The position numbers were made by a program, and so were the translations under genes. Of a DNA stretch of 64,000 nt, positions 11,464 through 22,939 are shown piece by piece (within the stretch, counting starts at the first letter, position 1; every line of letters starts with the position of its first letter). Where the stretch lies: contig CAADRB010000018.1 of the NCBI GenBank assembly GCA_900708905.1, forward strand, positions 2,398,201 through 2,462,200, given 5' to 3'. The DNA comes from Hymenolepis diminuta (lineage: Eukaryota; Platyhelminthes; Cestoda; Cyclophyllidea; Hymenolepididae). The notes under the pieces were generated by a model, which was not told where the DNA came from, made no database searches, and saw nothing but the letters and a program-made list of their open reading frames with translations.

Positions 11464-11833
11464 CAAATCTTTTCCATATTCGGAGTCAGATCCAACTTAC
11501 TCAGGGGCATCAAATGAACTACTGTTGGAATTTCTCGACAGTGTAATGTACAAACGCTTTGATGCATCACTTCTACTTTGTCAAAAAATCATCGAAGCTG
11601 AACCGGATAACTATGAAGCTCGTGCATTCCTTCCAATGCTTGAAGAAGCAAACATTCTTAAATCAACAGGATATTTTACCCCTCTTGATGTCGAAACGTC
11701 CAGTGAATCCAGTGAGAGCAGTATTGAAGAAAGTGAACGTAGGAGGGAACGAAGAGAATCATCCTCCTCTTCTGATGAATGGGATTACAGTACAACAACT
11801 TCAGACTCGGACAGTTCAGACGATGATGGGTAG
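11447..11833 (+). CDS. ERICH2-like small acidic protein
   Basis: A 128-residue single-exon protein. Residues 24-45 (ELLLEFLDSVMYKRFDASLL and following LC) and 46-71 (QKIIEAEPDNYEARAFLPML and following) form two predicted helices around an EPDN turn. This matches my recollection of the conserved C-terminal part of glutamate-rich protein 2 (ERICH2), which has a similar ELL-FL-Y-A-LC-EP-N-EA order followed by an acidic serine-rich tail. Here the tail (85-128) is almost wholly Ser, Glu, Asp and Arg and holds likely casein-kinase-2 type sites. The function of ERICH2 is not established. The first in-frame ATG was chosen; a splice acceptor lies 34 nt upstream. Composition and length set it well above chance ORFs. 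Vertebrate forms are longer at the N-terminus. Confidence 0.75.
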   Translation: MSTSGDKSFPYSESDPTYSGASNELLLEFLDSVMYKRFDASLLLCQKIIEAEPDNYEARAFLPMLEEANILKSTGYFTPLDVETSSESSESSIEESERRRERRESSSSSDEWDYSTTTSDSDSSDDDG

Positions 11834-11858
11834 ATATAAACTCGTTCCATGTACGTAC

Positions 11859-11864
11859 ATTAAA
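11859..11864 (+). terminator. Candidate poly(A) signal of ERICH2-like gene
   Basis: ATTAAA occurs 25 nt after the stop codon; a canonical AATAAA follows at 12064-12069. Either could direct 3' end formation. The second leaves a 230-nt 3' UTR. Confidence 0.35.
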
Positions 11865-12090
11865 GAAAAAATATATTTAAAACATAACTGCTTGTTTTGT
11901 AATTTTCAAATGGGTTAGGTAACAGTTTGTTCATCTTATAGTTTTCTGTATCATTTCAACTAATTTTAAATCAAAAGATAAATCAATTATTTATTTTGAA
12001 TGTGTTAATAAGTAAACTTAATTATCATTCTTTTATGAATTTATATATGCTGGAAAGTTGTGTAATAAACAGGTCACATCAACAGAAATT

Positions 12091-12207
12091 ATGGAAGTTG
12101 ATGAAGTGGCCGCATATATATTATTATTAGGAGATATTTCAACGGAAATTCCAAATGAGAGAGTATCTCAATCAAAAACTGATAGATTTGCCTTGGATTT
12201 TGATTAA
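12091..12207 (+). other. Short ORF, possible small gene or first exon
   Basis: ATG opens a 38-codon frame starting MEVDEVAAYILLLGDIST and containing IPNERVSQSKTDRF. It follows CATCAACAG, a weak acceptor-like site. The start faintly recalls BTG/Tob proteins (M-x-E-[IV]-A-A ... ERV), but the diagnostic HWYP block is absent downstream. Chance cannot be excluded at this length. Confidence 0.2.
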
Positions 12208-12291
12208 TTAAGGCTTCCAATTGTATAAAATGCGAAGTGTACAATTAAATGAAAGCATTATGCCTAATCAAAGGAATTTCGCAAGATTAAA

Positions 12292-12531
12292 ATGATTTTT
12301 TATTGTACATTTAGTCTAATTGAAAAGGAGGTGGCAAATGAAGTAATTTTAAGTACGTAAGCAACAAAAGACTTACTTGGTGATGACATCGTGTTCGAGT
12401 ATTTTGCTGACCACCAGATACCAAGAGAAGATTCTGAATCTCTCGAATATGTTGCATATCCGAAAATCGAAAGCACCTTTTCCAGTTTACTAAGGGCTTC
12501 TCGTCGCAATCACGACTCATTTTTACATTAA
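12292..12531 (+). pseudogene. Open frame broken by one stop, unrecognised
   Basis: One frame runs from ATG 12292 through LIEKEVANEVILST, meets TAA at 12358-12360, then stays open for 56 more codons (DLLGDDIVFEYFADHQIPRE, SLEYVAYPK) to TAA 12529-12531. The part after the stop is richer in charged residues and G+C than the flanks. The stop lies inside a good splice donor, AC|GTAAGC at 12357, and an acceptor TTTAG lies at 12314, so the first part could be a 42-nt exon instead. I do not recognise the product. It could be a decayed gene, a stop-interrupted allele or a chance frame. Confidence 0.25.
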
Positions 12532-15500
12532 CGATCTGAAAAGTGTTCTTTTATACTAAATTATTGGGGAGTCTCTAGTAATCGGAGGAAGCTTAATTTT
12601 GTCAGCACTGTACAGAAATGCTTCTTACTAAAAATATTTGAAGATCTCAGAGATGAGAGCATTGGTGGGATGACTTAATGCTTTTAGACCAAAATCATTG
12701 TCCATTTTGATCAGTAATATAGGCTATTCATTTGAAACTTCAATTAATTTAGTACTAAAGTGGTTCAGGAAATAAGATATGACTTTCAATGTACCTGCAA
12801 ATATAAATTGTAAACAGTGCCGCGAAGCCGCCTTTCAGCTTGGTCCTATTTATTTCACTAAAATAAACCGAGGATTTCAGGTTTATAACTCATAATGTAA
12901 TTAATTTCTGGACAGATACAACGCAGGCTGTGATATTCCACCGATATTCTTAGGTTATTTTCAGTTCTTCTTGTTATTAGCCTTAGTTTACACCAAATCC
13001 TGTTCACACGAAAGTAATTGGCTATTGGCTATGCAGAAATAACAATTGTGGGCTACTATTATTAGAAATATACGGTTGGCAGCGTTATATGTTAATAGGC
13101 TTTAAGTGCGGCTAGACGATTATAAACGATGCTATTATTTTTTAAATCCCGCTGCAATTTACTACACATCTGCATCATCAAGTTAAATGTAAAAAATAAT
13201 ATTAGCAGGAAAAATTTTAAATTGACTAATTAAAAGGGAAATACAGAGAAAAATAATTTTACTTTCTCATGTTTGAAGGTATCCATTTTTTTTGCATTAA
13301 AATAAGAATTTAGTTGTAGAACTCCTGGAATAAGTTATGACTATTGCATTTCACAAAGCATCTACAATTACTATAGCGTAATATACATTTGGGGCATATG
13401 AATAGCACTTCCTACTGAAAACTGGGATTTCCACAGTTCAAAACTGTTTATAGTAAAGATTAGAATGAGTAAACACACATCAACGAATCACTAAATAACT
13501 AGACTTAATATATCTAAAGTAAGATTTGGGAATAACTGATGGGATAAATAAAAAATTGCGTTTTGGAGTTATATTACAACTAAACTGTGAACCTGACTGA
13601 AGTCAGCTAACTGATAAAGTGCGTTTAATCATCGATATGCTGTATCACTACAACAATGATGAAAGTTAATTTTTTTGATCTTATTAATTTCAAGCCACTT
13701 CTCTTTCAGAATCAAACTTGACTCCGTTGCTTAATCCCCATTTTGATTTACTTTTTGCTCTATGCCCTGAAAAAATGTTAGAATTTCATGACAATCGGTG
13801 CAGTAGCTGAGCATAAACCAGCTTGCTCCAGTCTTGCATAAGGACCTCATCAGTTTCGAAAATTTTTCAAATAGGCCTTACAAAATGAAGAAAACAGTTG
13901 AAAAAGGCTAAAACCAAAATAATAACTAGGTTATCATTAATTGAAATACAAAACTGATGACTTAGTGAAATAATCGGCAGTAAAGTCACTTGCATATTCA
14001 CAAGCGATGTGTTTTTTGTAACCGGGGCAGAATTTACTATGCATTTTAGATATGGAAATGAATTATGGTGGGACCGAATTTAAAAGAACGTATACATTCA
14101 TTTATTCAGAGACCCATTTCCTACGCATTTAAATAATGTTCTAACAGGGAAAACAAGGCAAAATTTAGTTATATATCGACTTGAAACGTGTAAATTTGCC
14201 AAAGTCTTTTATGTTCTTTCATCAGTGCCAAATTGAGCAAATTGTACAAGAAAAACAATGGGCAACAACAAAGGATGTTCATTAGAGTAAGTACTGCTAG
14301 GCTGAAAAATTTTATCTGGTTCTGAAGTTGTAGATCTCAACTTATACCATCTAAGCGATCTGCAGAAATGAAAAAGGAAGCAGTGTAACCCTCCGTTCTT
14401 TAAACCTTCACAATTTCATCTGTTAGCTTTCTTCTGCCATCAAATTAACTGAGACTGATTTGTGATATATGTGATTATGAAATTTCAGAAGAATTCAAAT
14501 CTCTATTCATGGAATCAGTACTATTCATCCGCTAATGTCTTGAAACCTGGCCTCTAATGGGGAAAAATTTTTCAAGCATCCTGAAGACGGCAAGAACAAA
14601 GAGGTGTAAATTGCAATTCAGCTCCAGAGATGACTTTACTTTTCAAGTAAGGAATTTTTATATTTAACTTTCTGCTCTATCTAGTAACTACAATAAAATG
14701 AAGCTTTACGTTTGTATGTATAGATTGTGTTTATAATGCTAACATTAACTTATGAATTTGTCAGCCAAATAAATTTAATAGATATAGTATAACAGCGAAG
14801 CTGCCACAATAGACTTATGTATGTAAACAGAATCTGACCAACTCAGTCTGAATTCTAGTCTGATTCCTTTCTTTGAGAAAAGTATATATATTCCAAAAAG
14901 ATGCTTAACAAATGCCTAAGTTCAATTCAGTAGTTTGTTTGAAGTCATTTGAAATTTGAATAATGGAATTTTGTCTGCTTTTTGCATTTCAAAGCAGAAT
15001 TAAACTAAATTCATCGAAGTTATAAATTCTTGGTTTTGACATACATCAACTACTTTATTGATGATTATATAAATTCATAGAATATATGTTTAATTTGTGC
15101 TTTTTTTCATAAAAATCTAAGAAATTTAGTCTTAATGTCTTATATTTATCAGGTTTCTCTATTATCAACGAAGATAAAAAGTAGATTGCACTGATCATTA
15201 AGTGTGGAGGGGATTTCAACGTTCCTTTTTTCGAATTATTTCAGTCAAAATATCATTTTAAAGTGGACTGATAAAAACCAAATTTGTTAAAGATACTGTT
15301 TTAACCTATAACTTAATTGTGGTATTGTGAATTCAAGACTCTTTAGCCGAGCTTTACGATTAAGTTTAACTAAAGTTCATTAGAAGAATAAATTTTCTGG
15401 TTATACAGGAGACCTGTGCTTAGTGTTCCCTAAACAAAAAAAATTTCTCCCACAGAAAAGAAGTAATTAGAAAATTGTGGTAATAAACGGTGATTACAAT

Positions 15501-17080
15501 AATTTAAAAATGCAATTTACAAATAATAATTATAGGGAGTATTGTTATTGATTAAAGTGCAAATTCACCATCAAGATATGATATAATATTAAATTAAAAT
15601 TGGGTCAAATTTTAATATGCAACCAAACAGCTGAAGCTTATTTAAGCTTTTAGTTGGCAATGTTCTCATTCATCAGAATAACAGTCTGAATGAAAAATTG
15701 ATTAATGGAGAATCCTTGACTAATAAAGTAATTATGAAGATTTGAAAATAAGGACTTAACAAAGATAAGAAACATGCTAAGATATTAGATAAAGAAAGAT
15801 TTTCAAGGTAGGTAAGCGAATCAAGAAGAATAATATTTTCATATCTTACTAGTTAAATGTATTTCTTCTTCATATCATATTTCTGTTACAATTAAATCAG
15901 GACAATCACTAGAAGAGATAATGCTCTATCCTACTTTAAATAATGTCGCATTTCCAGCGTATTATTGGTGATCTAAACTTGTAGATACATTAACTAATGT
16001 TTGTGAGGGATAATGACAAAATCACCCCTCTTCCCTAATTAGATATAACAAATGGGCTCAAAAATTAAATGTTTACATGTGTTTTAAATTAAATTTTAAT
16101 ATTTTTTTGGTTAGCTCCATTTGAATTAAGACTTTTTCTGCATATCTTAGTTTGTCGTCCATTAGAGTATATCAAAAGACTGATTAAGTTTTAAAGATCT
16201 CATACTTACCTATATCCATGCAAAAATTGCCCCTCTTTTGATATTAATTCAGACATTGCAAAATCAAAAATCAAAATTTAATTCTATTTGACAAATAAAA
16301 TATCGAAATGAAATTTAAACTGGAACTGGTATAAATATGACGATATCAAAGGAACAAAAGAATATCTGATTGGTCAAAATAAACTTTCATTCAATAATTT
16401 CCATGAGCAATGCTTAACCGAGCATTTAAATAAAGCTAATTAGAAATAAAGTAACTATTAGAAGCATTTGAAAGCTGTCAAATTGTACAAACAATAGACG
16501 CTTTTCTTTAATACGGAAAATTTCCCGAAATAGTTCACTCTATTTAGTTTCCAAAATGTTGCAATTTTCTCATTTATAGGCTCGAAGTTATTGTTCAATT
16601 CCCATAAAACTTAGACAAATAATGAAAGTAAAAACATACTAAAATGAAAATAATTTGTTCACTCTGTAACTTTCTCAGTCTGAATTCTAAAAGAATAGGA
16701 TTTTATAATGGTTAACTGATATAATAATAGACAAATAAAGATAATATAATTCTGAGGGGGTCATTTGATAAAAACGGCTATTATGAATACTTAATAAAAA
16801 AATTTTATGATTTTTCTTTTGTAATAATATTCCATACATCATTTAAAAGAAATACTATCAAAATGTTAAATTAAGATAAAGTCTATAAATACCAACTTAT
16901 ATATCTGAGCCTTTCCTGGAATAACAAACAATCTCTAAAATCACTTAGATTAAAACTTTCTTGATGAGCGCATTGATTTATTCAGTTAATTAATTAAGAA
17001 GAATTTAAGAGAGGCAGCAGGTTTTCTGTAGTCAATTATATATAATGATCGTATAAAAATTATTACAAAAAGGGAAAAGT
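12532..17080. other. Gene-poor region
   Basis: No supported gene. A 35-codon frame at 12778 with a CKQC motif (NINCKQCREAAFQLGP) and a CAG|GTTTAT donor-like end is noted but not called. A diverged repeat copy lies at 14576-14647. The rest is A+T-rich sequence without recognised structure. Confidence 0.4.
14576..14647 (+). repeat. Copy A of a diverged dispersed repeat
   Basis: GCATCCTGAAGACGGCAAGA and the next 50 bases, to ACTTTTCAAG, align with 52141-52213 with roughly 70% identity by eye. The frame starting ATGGGGAAAAATTTTTC at 14559 stays open to a donor-like CAA|GTAAGG at 14647. Both copies therefore have an open frame with the pattern ILK-x-x-R-x-K and basic residues after it. It may be part of a transposable-element protein or an exon of a small family. 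Confidence 0.4.
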
Positions 17081-17089
17081 AGATTGCAA

Positions 17090-17428
17090 CGCTTCCACGT
17101 TCGATTTATTTATCGGGTAGATTGCGAAATAATGCTAAACGGTTGGCCGAATTCCACCGTCTCATCATCGGCTATGCCCATAACAAGTTATCTCTTCTAC
17201 AAGAATGTAATCCAACCACCTAAGTTAAATCAAAGTTGGAATCTACGATCAGTTTAGGTAAATCTAGTTAAAAAAGGGTGTTAGAAGGTGGTAAGCTTAT
17301 CATTTATTTGCAATTCACATTATGGCCTCATTAGTCTATTCACTTGGACGATACCGACGCGAGAAAAAGTGAGTGAAAAAGAAGAGTGTCGAATTGACAT
17401 TTAAGATAGTATTACTGCAAATACAAAA
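17090..17428 (+). promoter_or_regulatory. Promoter and 5' UTR region of an orphan first exon
   Basis: The stretch holds more CpG and G+C than its surroundings (for example TTCCACGTTCG, GATACCGACGCGAG) and leads directly into an ATG in good context. No TATA box or CCAAT box is obvious. A 41-codon frame starting at 17132 is judged a by-product of the higher G+C. Confidence 0.35.
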
Positions 17429-17458
17429 ATGGCGGCAACGAAAGTAAATAGGTTTAAA
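17429..17458 (+). CDS. Orphan first coding exon (MAATKVNRFK), partial gene
   Basis: ATGGCGGCAACG follows ACAAAA, a favourable start context. The ten-codon frame MAATKVNRFK ends at AAA followed by GTAAGT, a perfect consensus donor. No next exon is identified. If real, the gene continues on the plus strand behind a large intron, and the exon-like frames at 21.4, 25.4 or beyond are candidates. The product is not recognised. Confidence 0.4.
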
Positions 17459-20400
17459 GTAAGTTTGATTAATTATTTGGGATGTTCATATTTAACAATT
17501 TTCGAAGTTACTTCCTAGCTAATGCACCATATTTAGTTGAATTAAAAAATTTTAATGTTAAAAATATTAGAAAATGCTACAGAAAAGCATAAATAAGGTC
17601 AAATTTAGACGATCATTACGTAATAATAACTCTTCTTTAAGTATGAGACATAGTGATCACTTATGGGAACTTGTTTACTGCAAAGGATTTTTAAAATTAA
17701 ACTCTCTTGCTATTAGTGTAAACTTAGGAAACCTCTTAAATTAATGCCAAAGTTTGACAGACAATGTTAAAATGAACGAGATCAGACTCAACATATACAT
17801 AGTCTACAGTCTTATCAGTCTGAATTGTAGAATAATTACTTGTATTTGATTCTTACCTGTTTTCGTAAATCAAAAGTAGATCTCGTCTTATAAATGTATA
17901 AATTTACGGAAAAAATGCTTAAAGAAAATTAAAATATCTACTTAAATCTACTCTATTGCATAAGTAACATTCTAAAAATTGAAAGAAATATGCAAATTTC
18001 CTTTCAGATATGATTTATCTACTTCGTTATATTTGAAATTTGATGCGCTATTTTAATCTCATTCTCGTAGACATCTTAATTAATAAAAACAAATTCATAT
18101 GAGTAATCGATATAGGTGAACTCGAAAGAACTGCCCCAACAATCACTGGAATAGTTGTTTTATAATGACTAAAATTCGAATATTTTTAAAAAAGGACAGA
18201 ATGCAACACCATGAAGAAAAAGTAAAATAATTGATTGATAAATTGCAACAATTTCTAATCAAAATTCAATCAGTTTTAAGGAAAACTTCAAGCCCAAACC
18301 TTGCCCATAATTCTCGAATTCAACCTCCAATATTAAACTAATTATTTTTGGTAATGCCCATAAAACATCTTAAATGTTTGAGATATTAATTTATATCAGT
18401 TCCAGTTTTTCATTCTCATTAAAAGATAAGAACGACTAATTTAGATATTAAAAAAACGAATACCAAATTGAAATAAGGTGGTTCCGATGAGGCATTTAGG
18501 CTAGCATTTTTAAATAAACATGCAGAATAACGAATAGGAGAAAAGTTAATTCATTTAAACATATTGTGCCAAAATTCCAATTTTAAAACGGAACATAGTA
18601 TTTATTGAGAGAAGGAGAAATATTATGAGACCTGAATTTCTACATAGCCATCGGATTATCATGAGTAATAATAACTAGTATGAACTTGTTTAGCGACTCT
18701 TTTGTGGCACAGGTCATCGACATGCTTAATGTGCTCAAGGGTTTAATCTCTTTCAAATGCGACTTTTATCTTCAGTTTAAGATAGTCGTATTTAGATTAA
18801 ATCCCTTTAAAATAAATTAAGGGTTAATTTTAAAACTCGGGCCCTAATTCTTCGGAATCTTATCAAATTCTCCGTTGCGTAATTAATAATAATTATATTT
18901 TAAACTCTGAAAAATTCTGAATAACGCACTTTTATACAATGATAAGAGAGGTTATAATAAGGCATGTTATTAACTGCGTCATTCGTTTAAACAAAAATAT
19001 GTATAACACAAGTGAATTTATATCATTTACTTTGATATAGATTTTGGATTGAGAGATTTATATGAGAGTTGGAGAATTTGCACCAATAAATCATGAATTT
19101 AGGTATTAAGCTTGAATAAAGATACGCCTTTATATTTATTTCTACTTTATGACGCTATTTGCATAAATCTCTTGAATAAAAATAAATATTTTTTATCTAA
19201 AAGAAATTAACGTAACAATTTTACATGTTTTATTCATTTTATTATTAGCCATTTACGAATTATATATAATTTTTTAAATCATTAGTCGCCGCTTGGCATT
19301 ATTTCATGACCAATGACCTCTAGGAATCTATATTGTCATGCTAACGGGTTTTAAGATTTGTGGGTTGATCTTGAAGGGTGATAAAGCTACACTAGAAGCT
19401 GTACTGACAGAACAGACTTCTTCTCCAAATCACTAAGAATTGAACCTATTCAGATACCATCGGTCATTTTCATTCGAATATACTAAATGTGTTCTTTTGA
19501 AATACGTAAATTGCAACTTCACGAATCTAAATCTTTAAGTGAATATATTAACAATGCAGATTTAATCACCAACCTAAGCTCTATCAACTCTGGAAATTTC
19601 AAAGGTTAAAAGGTACATTTTGAACAGATATTACCAGAGTCTTAGACGATTTTCACAATTTGAGATCTTAATCTCACAAGTTTCCTCATTTTGATCTTCA
19701 TTAAACGTCAAAGCCATGCCTCACCACGTTCTGGACGTACCCTTAATAAAAAATTTTACTCATAAGGAGTCCTTTTATTTAGTAGCAATATCAGTAATAC
19801 GAATCAGTCAGCAGGATGTATAGTTTTCAAATTCTAGCGCATTGATAAAAACTATCATTGGGAACTAAACATTATGTTTACTTCATCTTGGCACTCTTTC
19901 CCAGATTTTTCTGTATTTTGCAGTTCTGAAGGTCAAATTTATCGGATTTTTTCAGTTATTCCAGCAGTCTAATATTTTGAATATTTTTTTAAAAACTCAA
20001 ATCGGACGAAGCTTTTAAAACTTTATTTGCCTACATTTTTATACATTAAACTTTATTACATATGCTTAATCCACATGCTTATTTTAACATTTTCCAGGGA
20101 GTGAATTAAAAATAACAGGCAATATGTCAAACTTATCATAAATTACCTCGACGTTTATGTAAATTTACGCAAATAAAACTCCGCTAGGAAGGTAAACGAG
20201 TGTTTTACCAACATTTTTCGGCTATTTATTTAAAATTAACGTGCCCTCATAATTAGTTAATCGATATTTGTTAAGGTGATAATATTTAAAATGGATAATT
20301 TTCTAACATAACAGAAAATTCACTTTATTCGATCCTGTCAAGTTCATAAGAAATGTTTTCCTACAAAATTTGACCTTTATATAATTGATTTGTTCCCTAC

Positions 20401-21445
20401 ATTCTAAACTGGTCTTTTATTAGGTGCCATTTTGCATGTAATTTTATATATGGTGCAAATAGAGTAGGTGATCGGAAAACGTCAAACAGCAAAATACTCG
20501 AATCCTTCAATTTGAATATTTGGTAGAATTATTTGCAGTTTTTGGAATAAACATATGATTATTACTTTTTAAGAAAAAAAAGAATCCAACATTTAGAATT
20601 AAATCACTTTGTCAGAAAAATTAATCGCGTTTACTTAAAGACGCTTAAATAAGTTCAGTGAGTTTTATTAAATTTTCGAGAAATAAAATTTATAAAGTCA
20701 TTAATCTGGCTAATATAGGGAAATATTATTTGATAATTACAAAGATTTATTTCAAAGGAGAATAAAAAAATATTAGGGAAATGATTAAGCGGAAGAAAAT
20801 TAATAAGGTATGGCGAATGACAAACTCTTTTAGTCAGATAAATATTTGTCTACTCTTTAAAGTATCGATGAAATAATATCGCTGAAAGTTAAAGCTGTGC
20901 TCAATCTTAAAATATTTACAGAAGAATTTCCTTTACGAAGAATTTCATTCCATGATTAATCTGGAGAGACAATTTTAAATTACAAATTAAAAATTCAAAA
21001 ACAAAATTTTGACGAGTTCACTCTAATTGTAACAATAGTTTTGCTATTAAAAACTAGCTCGTTAAAAGTAAATATGCCGAATTCTTAAAGCGTTCTTTAA
21101 TCTTACTTATGCGCTACTTATTACTTTATTTACGTTTAAGGAGGAATGAATCTTATTATAGAGACAACAGAGGTGGTACAGCACTACCGATTTTTACCTA
21201 AAGCAACTTTTAGCAAAAAATTCAAAATATTACTATATTGTCTTAAATAAGGTTTAGATGCCACTGGCTGATCTTATAAATTTCAAATTTAATTTCGTTT
21301 CAAATTGATCAGAACTGGTGTTTGTAATATTTAACTACACAAAGCCAAAATAGTTCTCGATGGTCTATAAATTCGTTTTTTCTCATTAAAATACTATAAA
21401 ATAAATTTCAAAATGATGGGTAACCCAGTTTTTAAAAGCTTGTAG
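17459..21445. other. Possible intron or gene-poor region
   Basis: A+T-rich and without supported genes. If the first exon at 17429 is real this is probably part of its first intron. Confidence 0.35.
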
Positions 21446-21555
21446 GAGATCGGCTGGACTATGTTGGCTTAGTTAAATCTCCCGGCAAAGTTGAAAGTCA
21501 TGCATATGTCTATGCACATTTGATTTCACATATCGCTTCTGGAGAGTGGTTTTAA
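21446..21555 (+). other. Exon-like open frame, possible terminal exon
   Basis: After the acceptor-like GCTTGTAG at 21445 the frame reads DRLDYVGLVKSPGKVESHAY, then VYAHLISHIASGEWF and stop TAA 21553-21555. G+C is well above the flanks and the residue mix is protein-like. The polypyrimidine tract is weak and no poly(A) signal is clear. It could be the last exon of the gene starting at 17429, an exon of another gene or chance. Not recognised. Confidence 0.28.
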
Positions 21556-22760
21556 TTTCATGCTCTTTTGAATCAGGAAAGTGCGTTTCCATATATAGCC
21601 TCTTTATGTAGCGATTTTTTCCTCAAAATGGCTAAGACTACTTTGCCGTCTAGTTACACATGATACAGTAGTCAAAATTTTCAGGTGGTAAAACACAGTG
21701 GAATTTCCTGTAACTGAATAGAGAAGGCAAAATTTGAGTAGAATTAAATACATTAACAACAGATATTCTTTGACAAAAATTAAACATTTAGGCAAGCAGG
21801 TTTGCATTCAAAACAAGGCCTCACAAACATTGATATTGTAACATATTGGGAACTAAGTAAAATGTCCTGAATAACCCTAGGAACAAGCACTTTATTTGGA
21901 CCACGTCATCTCATTCTGGGATCGCAATTGGAGGAGACAGTCGAGATAAAAATATGATTATGAAAAAATAATGAATATATCCTTTTGACAAAATGAATAT
22001 CTTATTTTATATTTTCTTCCCATCATTATTAAATACTGGCTGACCCCTAAACTGTTCATTTGAACTAACATAAAGTACACCATACTCTACATTGTGCAAG
22101 TTAAAGTGTAATGCCCTTTTGCTAAAATAACGATATCTTGTATTTATCCATCTTTCTAGCTGGAATATCGGCTTGTATATTGTAAAAGAGACAATTAGAA
22201 AGAAGTTAAGAAAAGTAAAAACGTCGAGATTTTAAGTGTATGGAAACCACAGTTACTAATTCTCGGCGGCAAGTGATGAGTTGAAAACGACAACAGTAAC
22301 CAGAATAAGGAAGAGAAGGAGGAGGTGATCGCTTAGTTAATAAATAAACTGAGTACTATAATTGATGGAGTTGAGCTGAATCAAATTTGGGCAATTCAAG
22401 TTTAGTCACAAAGTGAGGGAGAAACAAAACGACTGGCAATAGTGAAAACACGTATATGATTCCTGAATAATTCTGCTATTTGGATGATGTCTTGTGTATT
22501 GCAGTTAGTATTTTATTTGGTACTCCTATTTTAATACCTTATTAAATCAGCAAATTTATAAAATTAGGTAAAAATAACAACAAAATACAATGAGCAGAAC
22601 ATTTTATGCTATTACACAGAGGAGAAAAATATGCACATGCGAACAGGAATCTCAGATTTATTTACAGATATTCCTCTAAAGTAAAAAATATTGCTTTTAC
22701 TAGAAACTCTGGGAATCCAAGCAGTCTATCTTTTATCCTGAAGTAAACTCGAAGCTCTTT
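21556..22760. other. Gene-poor region with purine-rich patch
   Basis: No gene seen. About 22200-22460 is purine-skewed (AGGAAGAGAAGGAGGAGG). Confidence 0.4.
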
Positions 22761-22939
22761 CAATAAATGACAGTTGTTAATGGATGCGTAAGACTATTTT
22801 ATCTTGTAAACGACTTCCTTAAATTTCCAAGGGAAATTAATATCTGTAGCTACCGGAATAATCAGAATTTTTTTGACGTATTCGTCAAATTTGATGAATT
22901 TAACATAAACTTATTATCAAACTTAAATTAATTGATTTA
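22761..22939 (+). repeat. Copy 1 of a well-preserved 0.2-kb direct repeat
   Basis: Starts CAATAAATGACAGTTGTTAA and runs to AAATTAATTGATTT. It matches 27240-27440 in the same orientation with only scattered substitutions over the first 120 bases or so. The second copy has about 20 extra bases near its end. No terminal inverted repeat, poly(A) tail or tRNA-like head is visible, so the class of element is unknown. Confidence 0.8.

Noticed and set aside
12300..12520. 69-codon minus-strand frames
   Set aside because: They are the shadow of the plus-strand open frame 12361-12531, which has the better residue mix.
12778..12894. Short frame MTFNVPANINCKQCREAA with a CxxC motif
   Set aside because: Only about 35 codons, no matching second Cys pair, and the donor is weak.
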